Assembly: GCF_011927665.1 (NCBI RefSeq)
Contig: NZ_JAATJA010000001.1
Location: forward strand, 1,345,019 to 1,409,018
Length of the DNA: 64,000 nt
Direction of reading: 5' to 3'
Source of the DNA: Desulfobaculum xiamenense
GTDB taxonomy: Bacteria; Desulfobacterota; Desulfovibrionia; Desulfovibrionales; Desulfovibrionaceae
Numbering within the stretch: position 1 is the first letter of the stretch; each line of letters opens with the position of its first letter. The notes under the pieces were generated by a model. It was not told the DNA's origin. It did no database searches and saw only the letters and a program-made list of their open reading frames with translations. The position numbers and the translations under genes were made by a program. Of the stretch, positions 17,344 to 25,569 are shown one piece after another.

Positions 17344-18420
17344 ATGCAAGGACCAATCGCGATCATTCTCGTCCTCGGGGCGCTCATCTTCTTCCACGAA
17401 CTCGGTCACTTCCTCGCCGCCCGCGTGCTCGGCATTGGCGTGCGGACCTTCTCCCTCGGCTTCGGACCGAAAATCTTCTCCTTCACACGCAACCACACGC
17501 GCTACCAGCTCTCGGCCATTCCGCTCGGCGGCTACGTGCAGCTTCTCGGCGACAACCTCGACGAGGAACTGCCCGAAGGCTTCACCAAGACGGAGAGCTT
17601 CGCGCATCGCCCGCCGCTGCACCGCATGCTCGTGGTCGCCGCAGGTCCGGTATTCAACTTCATTCTGGCGTGGGCCATCTACTCCGGCATCTTCATGTCC
17701 ACCGGGCTGGTGGAGCTGACGCCCTCCATCGGTGGCGTGCAGGCGGAAAGCTCCGCAGCCGTGGCCGGCATCGAGGCGGGCGACATGGTCACCGCCGTGG
17801 ACGGCCAGCCCATCGCCTACTGGCGCGAAATGGCCGAGGCCATCCGCACCAGCGAGGGCCGCTCCCTCGCCTTCACCGTGCGCCGTGGCGATCAGTCCCT
17901 TGAGCTGAACGTCGTTCCCCGGCTCATGGAGCGCAAGAACATCTTCGGCGAAACCATCACCACGCCCATGGTCGGCGTCAGCTCCTCGGGCGACACCGTC
18001 ACCATCCCCCTCGGGACGGGAATGGCGCTGGTGGAAGGCGCGAACCAGACGTGGGAAGTCATTGAGCTGACCATGCGCGGCATCGGCAAGCTCATCGAGC
18101 GCGTCGTCCCGCTGGACACCGTCGGCGGCCCCATCATGATCGCCCAGATGGTGAACCAGCAGGCGCAGCGCGGCTTCCTCGAAGTCCTGTTCCTCACCGC
18201 CATCATCAGCGTGAACCTCGGCCTGCTCAACCTGTTCCCCATCCCGGTCCTCGACGGCGGGCACATCCTGTTCCTGTCCCTCGAAATGATCTTCCGCAGG
18301 CCCGTTCCCGAACACTGGCAGGCCCTCACCACGCGCATCGGCATCTTCCTGCTCATCGCGCTGATGGCCCTTGCCACCTACAACGACATCTACCGCCTCT
18401 TCTTCAACTCGGCGATGTAG
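17344..18420 (+). CDS. rseP: RseP-type site-2 zinc metalloprotease
   Basis: A 358-residue membrane protease. The HELGH zinc site is at residues 18-22 in the first transmembrane helix, followed by GFGPK and a GGYV segment. One PDZ domain lies at about residues 120-200 (with GIEAGDMVTAVDGQPI), and the third zinc ligand motif NLFPIPVLDGGHI lies near residue 300. Relatives cut anti-sigma factors or clear signal-peptide remnants. The target here is not shown by the sequence. Confidence 0.95.
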   Translation: MQGPIAIILVLGALIFFHELGHFLAARVLGIGVRTFSLGFGPKIFSFTRNHTRYQLSAIPLGGYVQLLGDNLDEELPEGFTKTESFAHRPPLHRMLVVAAGPVFNFILAWAIYSGIFMSTGLVELTPSIGGVQAESSAAVAGIEAGDMVTAVDGQPIAYWREMAEAIRTSEGRSLAFTVRRGDQSLELNVVPRLMERKNIFGETITTPMVGVSSSGDTVTIPLGTGMALVEGANQTWEVIELTMRGIGKLIERVVPLDTVGGPIMIAQMVNQQAQRGFLEVLFLTAIISVNLGLLNLFPIPVLDGGHILFLSLEMIFRRPVPEHWQALTTRIGIFLLIALMALATYNDIYRLFFNSAM

Positions 18421-18430
18421 CATAGGCATC

Positions 18431-19234
18431 ATGGGTAAACCAAAGGCAGCACCCCGGTTCGACGAACCGGTCCTCATCCTCGACGGCACGGAGGACAGGC
18501 TCCAGCTTGTCCTCGCGCAGGACGGCATGGTCGGCGCGGCACAGGCATGGACGGTCCCCGGCCGCGCCATGCAGTTCCTCGCCCCGGCGCTCAAGGCGCT
18601 TCTCGACGGCATGGACCTCACCCCCCGCAATCTCTCCGGCGTGGCCTGCGTCCGCGGACCGGGCAGCTTCACCGGACTGCGCATGATTCTGGCGACGGCC
18701 CTCGGGATGTCGCGCGCGGCGCAGATTCCCACCGCAGGGCTTGACTACCTGCCCCTTCTGGCGGCCGGTCCGGCACCGCTCGTCTCCGGCACGGTGGCCG
18801 TCATCACGCACTCGCGCACCCGGCAGGTCTACATGCAGGCCTTTTGCGCTCACGATCTCACCGCGCTGGCTCCGGCTGTGGCGCTCTCCCTCGAAGACGC
18901 ACAGCGCGCGCTGGACGCCCTGCCCCGCCCGCTGCACATCCTCGGTAGCGGCATCGACCGCAACGGGGAATTCTTCGCGGAGCACGCGGGCGACGCCATC
19001 ATCCTTCCCGTGCGCTTCAACCACCTCTCGCCCGAGGTGCTGGCCGAGGCGGCATGCGCGGCGGACTTCACCCTTGCGCCCATCGAGCCGCTCTACCTGC
19101 GGGCCTCGGACGCGGAGGACAACCTGCGCACCATCGCCGCCGGACGCGGGCTCGACCCGGACGACGCGGCCCGACGCCTCATGGAAGCCACGACCAGCGT
19201 CAAAAGCCCGGATTGCCAACCCACGGAAAGTTGA
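18431..19234 (+). CDS. tsaB: tRNA threonylcarbamoyladenosine biosynthesis protein TsaB
   Basis: A 267-residue ASKHA-fold partner of TsaD in t6A modification of tRNA. The diagnostic GVACVRGPGSFTGLRM segment is present and the protein lacks the HxxxH metal site of TsaD, as expected. The ATG at 18431, 11 bases after rseP, begins the recognisable domain after a short polar lead. No strong ribosome site is seen, so coupling to rseP is likely. A perfect terminator follows. Confidence 0.88.
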   Translation: MGKPKAAPRFDEPVLILDGTEDRLQLVLAQDGMVGAAQAWTVPGRAMQFLAPALKALLDGMDLTPRNLSGVACVRGPGSFTGLRMILATALGMSRAAQIPTAGLDYLPLLAAGPAPLVSGTVAVITHSRTRQVYMQAFCAHDLTALAPAVALSLEDAQRALDALPRPLHILGSGIDRNGEFFAEHAGDAIILPVRFNHLSPEVLAEAACAADFTLAPIEPLYLRASDAEDNLRTIAAGRGLDPDDAARRLMEATTSVKSPDCQPTES

Positions 19235-19260
19235 CGGCATTCTCCCGACATCGTTGATGA

Positions 19261-19294
19261 AAGCGCCGCAGTGCATGCACTGCGGCGCTTTTTG
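19261..19294 (+). terminator. Terminator after tsaB
   Basis: A perfect 15-bp inverted repeat, AAGCGCCGCAGTGCA / TGCACTGCGGCGCTT, followed by further T residues and TTTC. It closes the housekeeping block before the flagellar genes. Confidence 0.92.
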
Positions 19295-19466
19295 TTTCCA
19301 TCTTACAGCCGCCATTTTCGATGCAAAATCAATAAAATAAACACGACCAGCAAAGCAAACACACAAATTTAAACATCAAATTCACAATCAGTACTTTTTA
19401 AAGAGTACAACCTTTCGCATTATCTACACATTACACACGGCGCAGCATCCAGCCAGCGTTGCAGTC
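19295..19466. other. AT-rich upstream region of the flagellin gene
   Basis: This stretch is strikingly AT-rich compared with the rest of the window (for example AATCAATAAAATAAAC) and contains no credible gene. It precedes the flagellin promoter and could act as an UP element or bend site. The bases from the promoter to the ATG at 19631 form a leader of about 130 bases, also without a credible gene. Confidence 0.6.
19391..19408. promoter_or_regulatory. Eighteen-base near-perfect palindrome upstream of flagellin
   Basis: GTACTTTTTAAAGAGTAC reads almost the same on both strands (the arms GTACT and AGTAC are perfect; one base-pair position is asymmetric in the core). It lies about 60 bases upstream of the sigma-28 -35 element, a plausible operator position. 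No binding protein is known to me. Confidence 0.4.
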
Positions 19467-19494
19467 TAAAGTTTGATGCATTCACCGTCGATAC
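19467..19494 (+). promoter_or_regulatory. Sigma-28 (FliA) promoter of the flagellin gene
   Basis: TAAAGTTT is followed by 12 bases and GTCGATAC, close to the FliA consensus TAAAGTTT-N11-GCCGATAA. The predicted leader is about 130 bases. It contains an unused AAGGAGGTGA sequence at 19527-19536 with no good ORF behind it. Confidence 0.75.
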
Positions 19495-19630
19495 AACATG
19501 CAAACAAACTGCACTACACAGGCCTCAAGGAGGTGACCCGGAACACGACCCCGGGCATTCAGCCCACCACATAATGGCAAGGACGCCAACGACAAGGGTA
19601 CGGACACACACTTTCAAGGAGGAAAGTAAC

Positions 19631-20521
19631 ATGTCTCTGGTTATCAATCATAACCTCATGGCGATGAACGCCGCCCGAAATCTGAGCACATCCTTCGGTG
19701 CTCTGAGCATCTCAACCAGACGTCTGTCCTCGGGCCTTCGCATCGGCAACGCGGCGGACGACGCGGCCGGACTGGCCGTCCGCGAACTCATGCGCGCAGA
19801 CATCGCGTCGCTCAACCAGGGCGTGCGAAACGCCAACGATGCCATTTCCCTCATCCAGACGGCCGACGGCGCGCTCGCCGTCATCGACGAAAAGCTGATC
19901 CGCATGAAGGAACTGGCCGAACAGGCTGCCACCGGCACATACAACTCGGACCAGCGCCTGATCATCGACTCCGAATATCAGGCCATGGCGTCGGAAATCA
20001 CCCGTATCGCAAACGCAACGGACTTCAACGGCATCCATCTGCTCAACGGCAACCTGTCCGGAACGCACGACGGCACAGGCCTGACGAGCACCGGCCAGAT
20101 GAAGGTCCACTTCGGTACTGAAAACGACAGCGCGGAAGACTACTACTACATCAAGATCGACACGGCTACGGCATCCGCACTCGGTCTCGGCAATCAGGCG
20201 GACACCACGGACAAGGGCTACAGCATCTCCACACAGTCCGCGGCGCAGAACGCCCTCGTGGGCATCAACGAAGCCATCGTGTCCAAGGACAACATCCGCG
20301 CAAAGCTCGGCGCACTGCAGAACAGGTTGCAGAACACCATCTCCAACCTCCAGATTCAGGCGGAGAACCTGCAGGCCTCCGAGTCCCGCATCTCGGACGT
20401 GGACGTCGCCCTCGAAATGACCGAATTCGTGCGGCAGCAGATTCTGTCGCAGGCGGCGGTGGCCATGCTCGCGCAGGCCAACTCCCTGCCCAGACTGGCC
20501 ATGCAGCTCCTCGGCGGCTAA
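19631..20521 (+). CDS. Flagellin
   Basis: A 296-residue flagellin, the filament subunit. The N-terminal D0/D1 region (SLVINHNLMAMNAARNLS, LSSGLRIGNAADDAAGLAV) and the C-terminal helix (LQIQAENLQASESRISDVD, ending LAQANSLPRLAMQLL) are intact, and the central variable region is short. The start at 19631 follows AAGGAGGAAAG; an in-frame ATG at 19574 adds 19 non-flagellin residues and is rejected. It is driven by a sigma-28 promoter. Downstream glycosyltransferases suggest it may be glycosylated. Confidence 0.97.
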   Translation: MSLVINHNLMAMNAARNLSTSFGALSISTRRLSSGLRIGNAADDAAGLAVRELMRADIASLNQGVRNANDAISLIQTADGALAVIDEKLIRMKELAEQAATGTYNSDQRLIIDSEYQAMASEITRIANATDFNGIHLLNGNLSGTHDGTGLTSTGQMKVHFGTENDSAEDYYYIKIDTATASALGLGNQADTTDKGYSISTQSAAQNALVGINEAIVSKDNIRAKLGALQNRLQNTISNLQIQAENLQASESRISDVDVALEMTEFVRQQILSQAAVAMLAQANSLPRLAMQLLGG

Positions 20522-20562
20522 TCCTGACCGGCTCCGGGAGTCGCATCGAGAACAAAACGGAT

Positions 20563-20589
20563 CGGGCCGTGCGCGAGGCGCACGGCCCG
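20563..20589 (+). terminator. Stem-loop after the flagellin gene
   Basis: CGGGCCGTGCG pairs perfectly with CGCACGGCCCG around a five-base loop. No T-tract follows, so it may protect the abundant flagellin mRNA 3' end or act as a weak terminator. Confidence 0.6.
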
Positions 20590-20604
20590 ACATGCTTGCC
20601 AAAA

Positions 20605-20620
20605 TGGCATCGCGATTGCA
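20605..20620 (+). promoter_or_regulatory. Sigma-54 promoter of fliD-fliS
   Basis: TGGCAT-N5-TTGCA matches the RpoN consensus TGGCAC-N5-TTGCA, with GG and GC separated by exactly 10 bases. It lies about 55 bases upstream of the fliD start, just beyond the flagellin hairpin. Confidence 0.7.
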
Positions 20621-20674
20621 TCATCCACGGCGGAGAGGACCATTTCCGGCAATTTTTTCCCGCGAGGCAATCCG

Positions 20675-22369
20675 ATGGCAGAGGACTTCACATCATCCGG
20701 AGCGATTCACTTCACCGGGCTTGGCAACGGCACCGACTTCGACTCCATCATTCAGGCCACCGTCAAGGCAGAGAGCTTCCACAAGAACCGCCTTGAAGTC
20801 TGGAAGGCCGATTGGGTCAAGAAGCAGGAATACTTCCAGGTGCTCAACACCGACCTCTTGACGCTCAAGTCGCACATGAGTTCCATGGACACCATGGACG
20901 AATTCCTGAAAAAGAGCGTCACCGTGGGCAACAGCGCCGTCCTGTCGGCCACCGCCAATAGCGAGGCCACGGAAGGCACGCACACCATCGAGGTCAACCA
21001 GCTCGCCAAGGTCGAGGTGGAGGCGGGAACCACCGCCTTCGCCGCCAAGACGGACGCCGTGAACTCCTCGGGCGGCGCGCTGGTCTTCTCCTTCGCCTAC
21101 GGTCCGGACACCACCGAACCCATCGACGCGGCCACCACCGACACCATGACCCTCAACGTGCCCAACGGCACGACGCTTGAGGGCCTGCGCGACCTCATCA
21201 ACAAGGACGCCAACAACCCCGGCGTGCGCGCGAGCATCCTCCACGACGGATCGAGCTACTACCTCCAACTCAAGGGGCTCGACCTCGGGCAGGACAACAA
21301 GGTCACCATCCTCTCCACGACCACGCTCACCGGCTTCGAATCCGCAGACTTCAGTGAGATTCAGGCCGCGCAGAACGCCGAGTTCCGCGTGGACGGCTGG
21401 CCTGCGGCAACGTGGATTTCCATCGCCTCCAACTCGTCCTCCGACGCCATCGAGGGCGTGACGCTGAACTTCCTCGACACGGGAACGACCGAGATCGGCG
21501 TCGCCAACGACGATGAAGCCATCATCGAACAGGTCCGCACCTTTGTGGACAAGGTCAACGAGGTGCGAAACACCATCCTCCAGATGACCAAGTTCGACGA
21601 CGTGAAGAAGCAGGGCGCACTGCTGCAGGGCAACTACGGCCTCCAGATCATCTCGTCCAAGCTCAAGAACGTCACCGCGCAGAAGGGCGTCGGCTTCGAC
21701 TACGACGACGACACCGTCTCCACCCTGTCCCAGCTCGGCATCACCACCGACGCGACGGAAGGCTCCCCCACGCGCGGCATGCTCCTCTTCGACGAATCCA
21801 TCTTCCGCGAGGCCATCACCGCGGACTCCGACGCCGTGGCCAAGCTCTTCGGCGCGGACTACCTCGGCGAATCGAACTCGCCCGATTTCTCCTACTCCTC
21901 GCACATCAAAAACTACACCGATCCGGGGACCTACAACATCGAATACACCGTGGACGGAGCGGGCAACATCACCTCCGCCACCATCGACGGACACGAGGCC
22001 TCCATCAGCGGCACCAGCATCACCGGCAAGTCGGGCTTTCCCGAGGCCGGTCTGGCCATCACCGTGAACAACCTTGCGGCGGGCAACTACAGCGGCGAGA
22101 TCAGGCTCAAGCAGGGCAAGGCCGCTGAAATGGTCTCCACCCTCGACGAGCTGACCAGCTCCACCAGCGGCCCGCTGGCCATTCTCGAACGCAACTATCA
22201 GGACATCGTCGACAACCTCGACAAAAAGATCGAGTACGAAGCGAAACGCCTCACGACTCTCGAACGGACGCTGCGCCTCAAGTTCGCGCGTCTGGAGTCA
22301 ACGCTCGGCTACTATGACCAGTTGAAGACCTCGCTTGAGAATCAGGTCAAGCAGCTCTCCACGAAGTAG
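20675..22369 (+). CDS. fliD: Flagellar filament cap protein FliD (hook-associated protein 2)
   Basis: A 564-residue cap protein that guides flagellin assembly at the filament tip. The N-terminal FliD domain starts GAIHFTGLGNGTDFDSII. The C-terminal domain carries long helices ending LGYYDQLKTSLENQVKQL, and the middle region is the variable outer domain. GCGAGGC lies upstream of the ATG. It is co-directional with flagellin but probably has its own sigma-54 promoter, and is followed by fliS. Confidence 0.95.
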   Translation: MAEDFTSSGAIHFTGLGNGTDFDSIIQATVKAESFHKNRLEVWKADWVKKQEYFQVLNTDLLTLKSHMSSMDTMDEFLKKSVTVGNSAVLSATANSEATEGTHTIEVNQLAKVEVEAGTTAFAAKTDAVNSSGGALVFSFAYGPDTTEPIDAATTDTMTLNVPNGTTLEGLRDLINKDANNPGVRASILHDGSSYYLQLKGLDLGQDNKVTILSTTTLTGFESADFSEIQAAQNAEFRVDGWPAATWISIASNSSSDAIEGVTLNFLDTGTTEIGVANDDEAIIEQVRTFVDKVNEVRNTILQMTKFDDVKKQGALLQGNYGLQIISSKLKNVTAQKGVGFDYDDDTVSTLSQLGITTDATEGSPTRGMLLFDESIFREAITADSDAVAKLFGADYLGESNSPDFSYSSHIKNYTDPGTYNIEYTVDGAGNITSATIDGHEASISGTSITGKSGFPEAGLAITVNNLAAGNYSGEIRLKQGKAAEMVSTLDELTSSTSGPLAILERNYQDIVDNLDKKIEYEAKRLTTLERTLRLKFARLESTLGYYDQLKTSLENQVKQLSTK

Positions 22370-22390
22370 CCGGTTCAACAGGAGCATTCC

Positions 22391-23194
22391 ATGCAGAAAG
22401 GCGCGAAGGCATATCTCAAGACACAGATCGGCACCACCTCGCAGGGTGATATCCTCATCCTGCTCTACGATGGTGCCATCAAATACCTGCGGCAGGCCAA
22501 GGAGAAGATCGCCGAGCGGGACTACGCCCAGAAGGGCATGCTCATCTCGCGGGCCATGGACGTCATCGCCGAGCTGGATCAGAGCCTCAACGCGGAAAAG
22601 GGCGGCGAAGTCGCCCAGAACCTCCACCAGCTCTACTTCTTCTGCAACACCCGGTTGCTGCGGGCAAACATGGACATGAACACGGAGATCATCGACGAAG
22701 TCATCCGCATTCTCGACGGCTTGAAGGACGCCTTCCGCGAGATTCAGGGCAAGCCGTCCGCTCCGGCCACGGCTTCGGAGACCACACCCACCGCGTCGGC
22801 CCCCGAAGCGCCGCAGCATGCCGAAGCGCAGCCGCACGTAGCACCATCCGCCCCCCAGCAGAGCGCCACGCAGGCAACGACGCCGCCCGCCGCGACGCCG
22901 CTCTTCGGCTTTTCGCGCCCCATCGGCGCGTCGTCCGTTCCTCCGCGCCCGGCTGTCGCTCCGGCCCCCGTAGCCCCCGCGACACCTCCCGAACCGGCTT
23001 CGCAACCGGCGCAGGAACAGCATGCGGCGCAGCAGCCGGAACCCGCGCAGCCCTCGGCTCCGGCCCCGGCACCCGGCCTGTTCCCCACGCAGCCCATCGG
23101 CCGCCCCGGCACCGGCACCATGCAGCCCCGCCCCCTGCGGCCGGGCCGCGCGGGCATGCCCGGAACCTACGGCCCCTCGGGCCTCGTCAAATAG
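22391..23194 (+). CDS. fliS: Flagellin chaperone FliS with long Pro/Ala-rich tail
   Basis: Residues 1-120 form a normal FliS chaperone (AKAYLKTQIGTTSQGDILIL, LYDGAIKYLRQAKEKI, IDEVIRILDGLKDAFREI), which binds flagellin C-termini before export. The protein then continues for about 145 residues rich in Pro, Ala and Gln, ending in RPLRPGRAGMPG. Typical FliS is only 120-135 residues. The tail is likely disordered. AACAGGAG lies upstream of the ATG. It is in an operon with fliD and followed 12 bases later by a glycosyltransferase. Confidence 0.93.
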   Translation: MQKGAKAYLKTQIGTTSQGDILILLYDGAIKYLRQAKEKIAERDYAQKGMLISRAMDVIAELDQSLNAEKGGEVAQNLHQLYFFCNTRLLRANMDMNTEIIDEVIRILDGLKDAFREIQGKPSAPATASETTPTASAPEAPQHAEAQPHVAPSAPQQSATQATTPPAATPLFGFSRPIGASSVPPRPAVAPAPVAPATPPEPASQPAQEQHAAQQPEPAQPSAPAPAPGLFPTQPIGRPGTGTMQPRPLRPGRAGMPGTYGPSGLVK

Positions 23195-23206
23195 CGCGGA
23201 GAAACC

Positions 23207-24319
23207 ATGCCCCGCCCCGCACGCATTCTCCATGTCGCCGCAGGTCTCGGCCTCGGCGGCACGGAGAAGACCATGCAACTCTTCGTCACGCACCTCGACC
23301 GCGCGCGCTTCCACGCCAGTGTATACAGCCCTGTTGACGGCGAACGTCGCCGCGCCCTGACCAACGCGGGCATTGAGGTCCTCGTCGGCGGGGATCTGCT
23401 CGGGCTCCTTGAGCGCCTGCGCCCGGACATCGTCCATCTGCACCGGGCAGGCTGGCCAGAACCGAAGCTCCTGCGCACCCTCGCCCTCGCCGAGGTGCCC
23501 TTCGTCGTCGAGACCAATGTCTTCGGGCGCTTCGACCCAAGCCCCCGCGCCGCCAGCATCGACCGCCACCTCTTCGTGTCGCGCTTCTGCCTTGAGCGCT
23601 ACCGCGCGATCAACGGCGTCCCGGCCGAGGCACCGCGCCATCAGGTGCTCTACAACCCCGTGGACACCGACGCCTTCGTGGCCTCCCCCACGCAGCGCGA
23701 CTTCGCTGCGCACACCGTGGGGCGCATCTCCCGCCCCGATCCCGGCAAGTGGTCCATGTTCGCCCTGCGCTTCATCCCGCGCGTGGCCGCCGCCCTACCC
23801 GATTTCCGCTACCGCATCATCGGCGCGACGCAAGACGCCCGCGAGTGGATTGCCAGCCGGGGGCTTGAGAAGCATGTGGAATTCTGCGACGCTGTCCACA
23901 CCGATGGCGAACTTGCGGCCTTCCTCGACACGCTGAGCGTGATGGCCCACGCCAACGACACGGGCGAGAGCTTCGGCCTGACCATCGCCGAGGCCATGGC
24001 ATCCGGCCTGCCCGTGGTCACGCATCCAGCCGAAGGCCTGCGCGACAACGCCCAGCTCGAACTCGTGGAGCATGGCGTCACGGGCTTCGTCGCCGCCACG
24101 GATGACGACTACGCCGCCGCCGTCATACGCCTGCTGACCAATCCGGAGGAAGCCCGCGCCATGGGCGAGGCCGGACGCGACAAGGCAACGCGGCTCTTCC
24201 GCGTGCAGACCGTGGTCCGCAGGCTGGAGATCATCTATCAGGAACTGCTCGACAGCCGAAGGCCCAATGACAGACACATCCCCGCTTTCGCCGACGCATC
24301 CGGCGGCCCATCCGTTTGA
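23207..24319 (+). CDS. Glycosyltransferase family 4 protein
   Basis: A 370-residue GT-B fold enzyme. The N-terminal nucleotide-side loop GLGLGGTEKTM and the C-terminal donor-site motif GESFGLTIAEAMASGLPVV, with its two Glu residues seven apart, are typical of GT4 enzymes using a nucleotide sugar. It starts 12 bases after fliS and overlaps the next gene by 53 bases, so it belongs to the flagellar operon. Modification of flagellin is the simplest role, but this rests on position only. Confidence 0.85.
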   Translation: MPRPARILHVAAGLGLGGTEKTMQLFVTHLDRARFHASVYSPVDGERRRALTNAGIEVLVGGDLLGLLERLRPDIVHLHRAGWPEPKLLRTLALAEVPFVVETNVFGRFDPSPRAASIDRHLFVSRFCLERYRAINGVPAEAPRHQVLYNPVDTDAFVASPTQRDFAAHTVGRISRPDPGKWSMFALRFIPRVAAALPDFRYRIIGATQDAREWIASRGLEKHVEFCDAVHTDGELAAFLDTLSVMAHANDTGESFGLTIAEAMASGLPVVTHPAEGLRDNAQLELVEHGVTGFVAATDDDYAAAVIRLLTNPEEARAMGEAGRDKATRLFRVQTVVRRLEIIYQELLDSRRPNDRHIPAFADASGGPSV

Positions 24320-25496
24320 CGCCTACACCGCGGAAATTCTTTCCTTCCGCATGCAGTCCCCTTGCGCCGAGCTTCCCGAAGCTCCGGACGACGACACCGC
24401 AGCGCGAAACATCCTCGCCTGCCTGCGCGCCATTCGCCCGCAACGGCATTCGACGCTTCTCGTTCTCGGCATCGGGTCGGGACGGCTGGTCACGGAACTC
24501 GACGCTGCGTTGCCGCAGGGCATCGCCATCGTGGTCAGCGAGACAAGCCCGGAGCGCCTGCGAGCGGTCCGCGCCACGGGGCGGCTCGACAGCCTCGCCG
24601 CCCGAGGGCGCACGCACATCCTCGCGGACACCTCGCCATGGGCGCATCTCGTCCTATGGGCGCTGTGCGGCCTGACGCCGGACAACACCGCCCTGCGCAT
24701 CAACCCCGAAGATCGCTCGGACGACCGGCGAAACGAACTTTCGCGCCTGTTCCACTCCGCCTCGTCCCTGTCCCTCGGCGCGGGCGTGGCAGAAGCACCG
24801 AGCATCGGCCTCGCGGCCATTCTCTCGCCCGAGGACTCCGGGCTACGCGGATTCTTCCGCCACCTGCCGCCGTGGCTCTCGGAGGTGGTGGCCGTCTGGG
24901 ACGCTGACGAACCGCCCGCTCGCGACTATCCCTGCGACGTGCCGGTACGCCACGTGGCGCGCAGGCTGGGCAACGATTTCGCAGCCCAGCGCAATGCCAT
25001 GCTCGCCGCGTGCACGACGGATTGGGTGCTTTCCCTCGACGCCGACGAACGCCTGACCGCCACGGGTTGGGACGCCGTCCGCCTGCTGGCCGCAGCGGGA
25101 CAGACCAACGACATCGGCGGCTATTTCTTCACCCGGCGCACCCTGTACCCGGACACCTCGGCCTTTCTGGCGGGCTACGGACTGTGGCCGGATCTCCAGT
25201 TGCGCCTGTATCGGCGAACGGAAGATTTGTCCTACGAGCGCCCCATCCACGAGCGGCTCACCTGCATCGAGGGAAAACTCGGCATCGTGCTCGACGCGCC
25301 AATCCTGCACCTTTCGCGCATCCTCAAGGACGACGCCCAGCTACGCCGCAAGCTCGACGTATTCGACGCAGCAGGCAACGGCAGCGTTCGCCACATGCTC
25401 AACGACGACTATCCCCGCGTGCCGTGCCCCCTTCTGCCCGATGCAGCGCAGGCGAGGGACGTCCGCGTGCTGACGCTTGCGCATCCCCCGGCTTGA
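24267..25496 (+). CDS. Glycosyltransferase family 2-like protein with extra N-terminal domain
   Basis: A 409-residue protein. Residues about 50-150 hold a Rossmann-like segment (TLLVLGIGSGRLVTELD, then IAIVVSETSPERLRAVRAT) resembling the start of motility-associated or methyltransferase-like domains. The C-terminal half has GT2 landmarks: an RNAMLAACTTDWVLSLDADE segment with a DxD-type motif, and RPIHERL. The long overlap with the preceding glycosyltransferase suggests translational coupling. Flagellin glycosylation is inferred from the cluster. The N-terminal domain assignment is weak. Confidence 0.7.
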   Translation: MTDTSPLSPTHPAAHPFDAYTAEILSFRMQSPCAELPEAPDDDTAARNILACLRAIRPQRHSTLLVLGIGSGRLVTELDAALPQGIAIVVSETSPERLRAVRATGRLDSLAARGRTHILADTSPWAHLVLWALCGLTPDNTALRINPEDRSDDRRNELSRLFHSASSLSLGAGVAEAPSIGLAAILSPEDSGLRGFFRHLPPWLSEVVAVWDADEPPARDYPCDVPVRHVARRLGNDFAAQRNAMLAACTTDWVLSLDADERLTATGWDAVRLLAAAGQTNDIGGYFFTRRTLYPDTSAFLAGYGLWPDLQLRLYRRTEDLSYERPIHERLTCIEGKLGIVLDAPILHLSRILKDDAQLRRKLDVFDAAGNGSVRHMLNDDYPRVPCPLLPDAAQARDVRVLTLAHPPA

Positions 25497-25569
25497 CACG
25501 CCCGGCTGGTTGATTATCCCATGCCTTGCGGTTACTGTTTTTCGATATGCAAATCCGAAAGGGTGTTAC

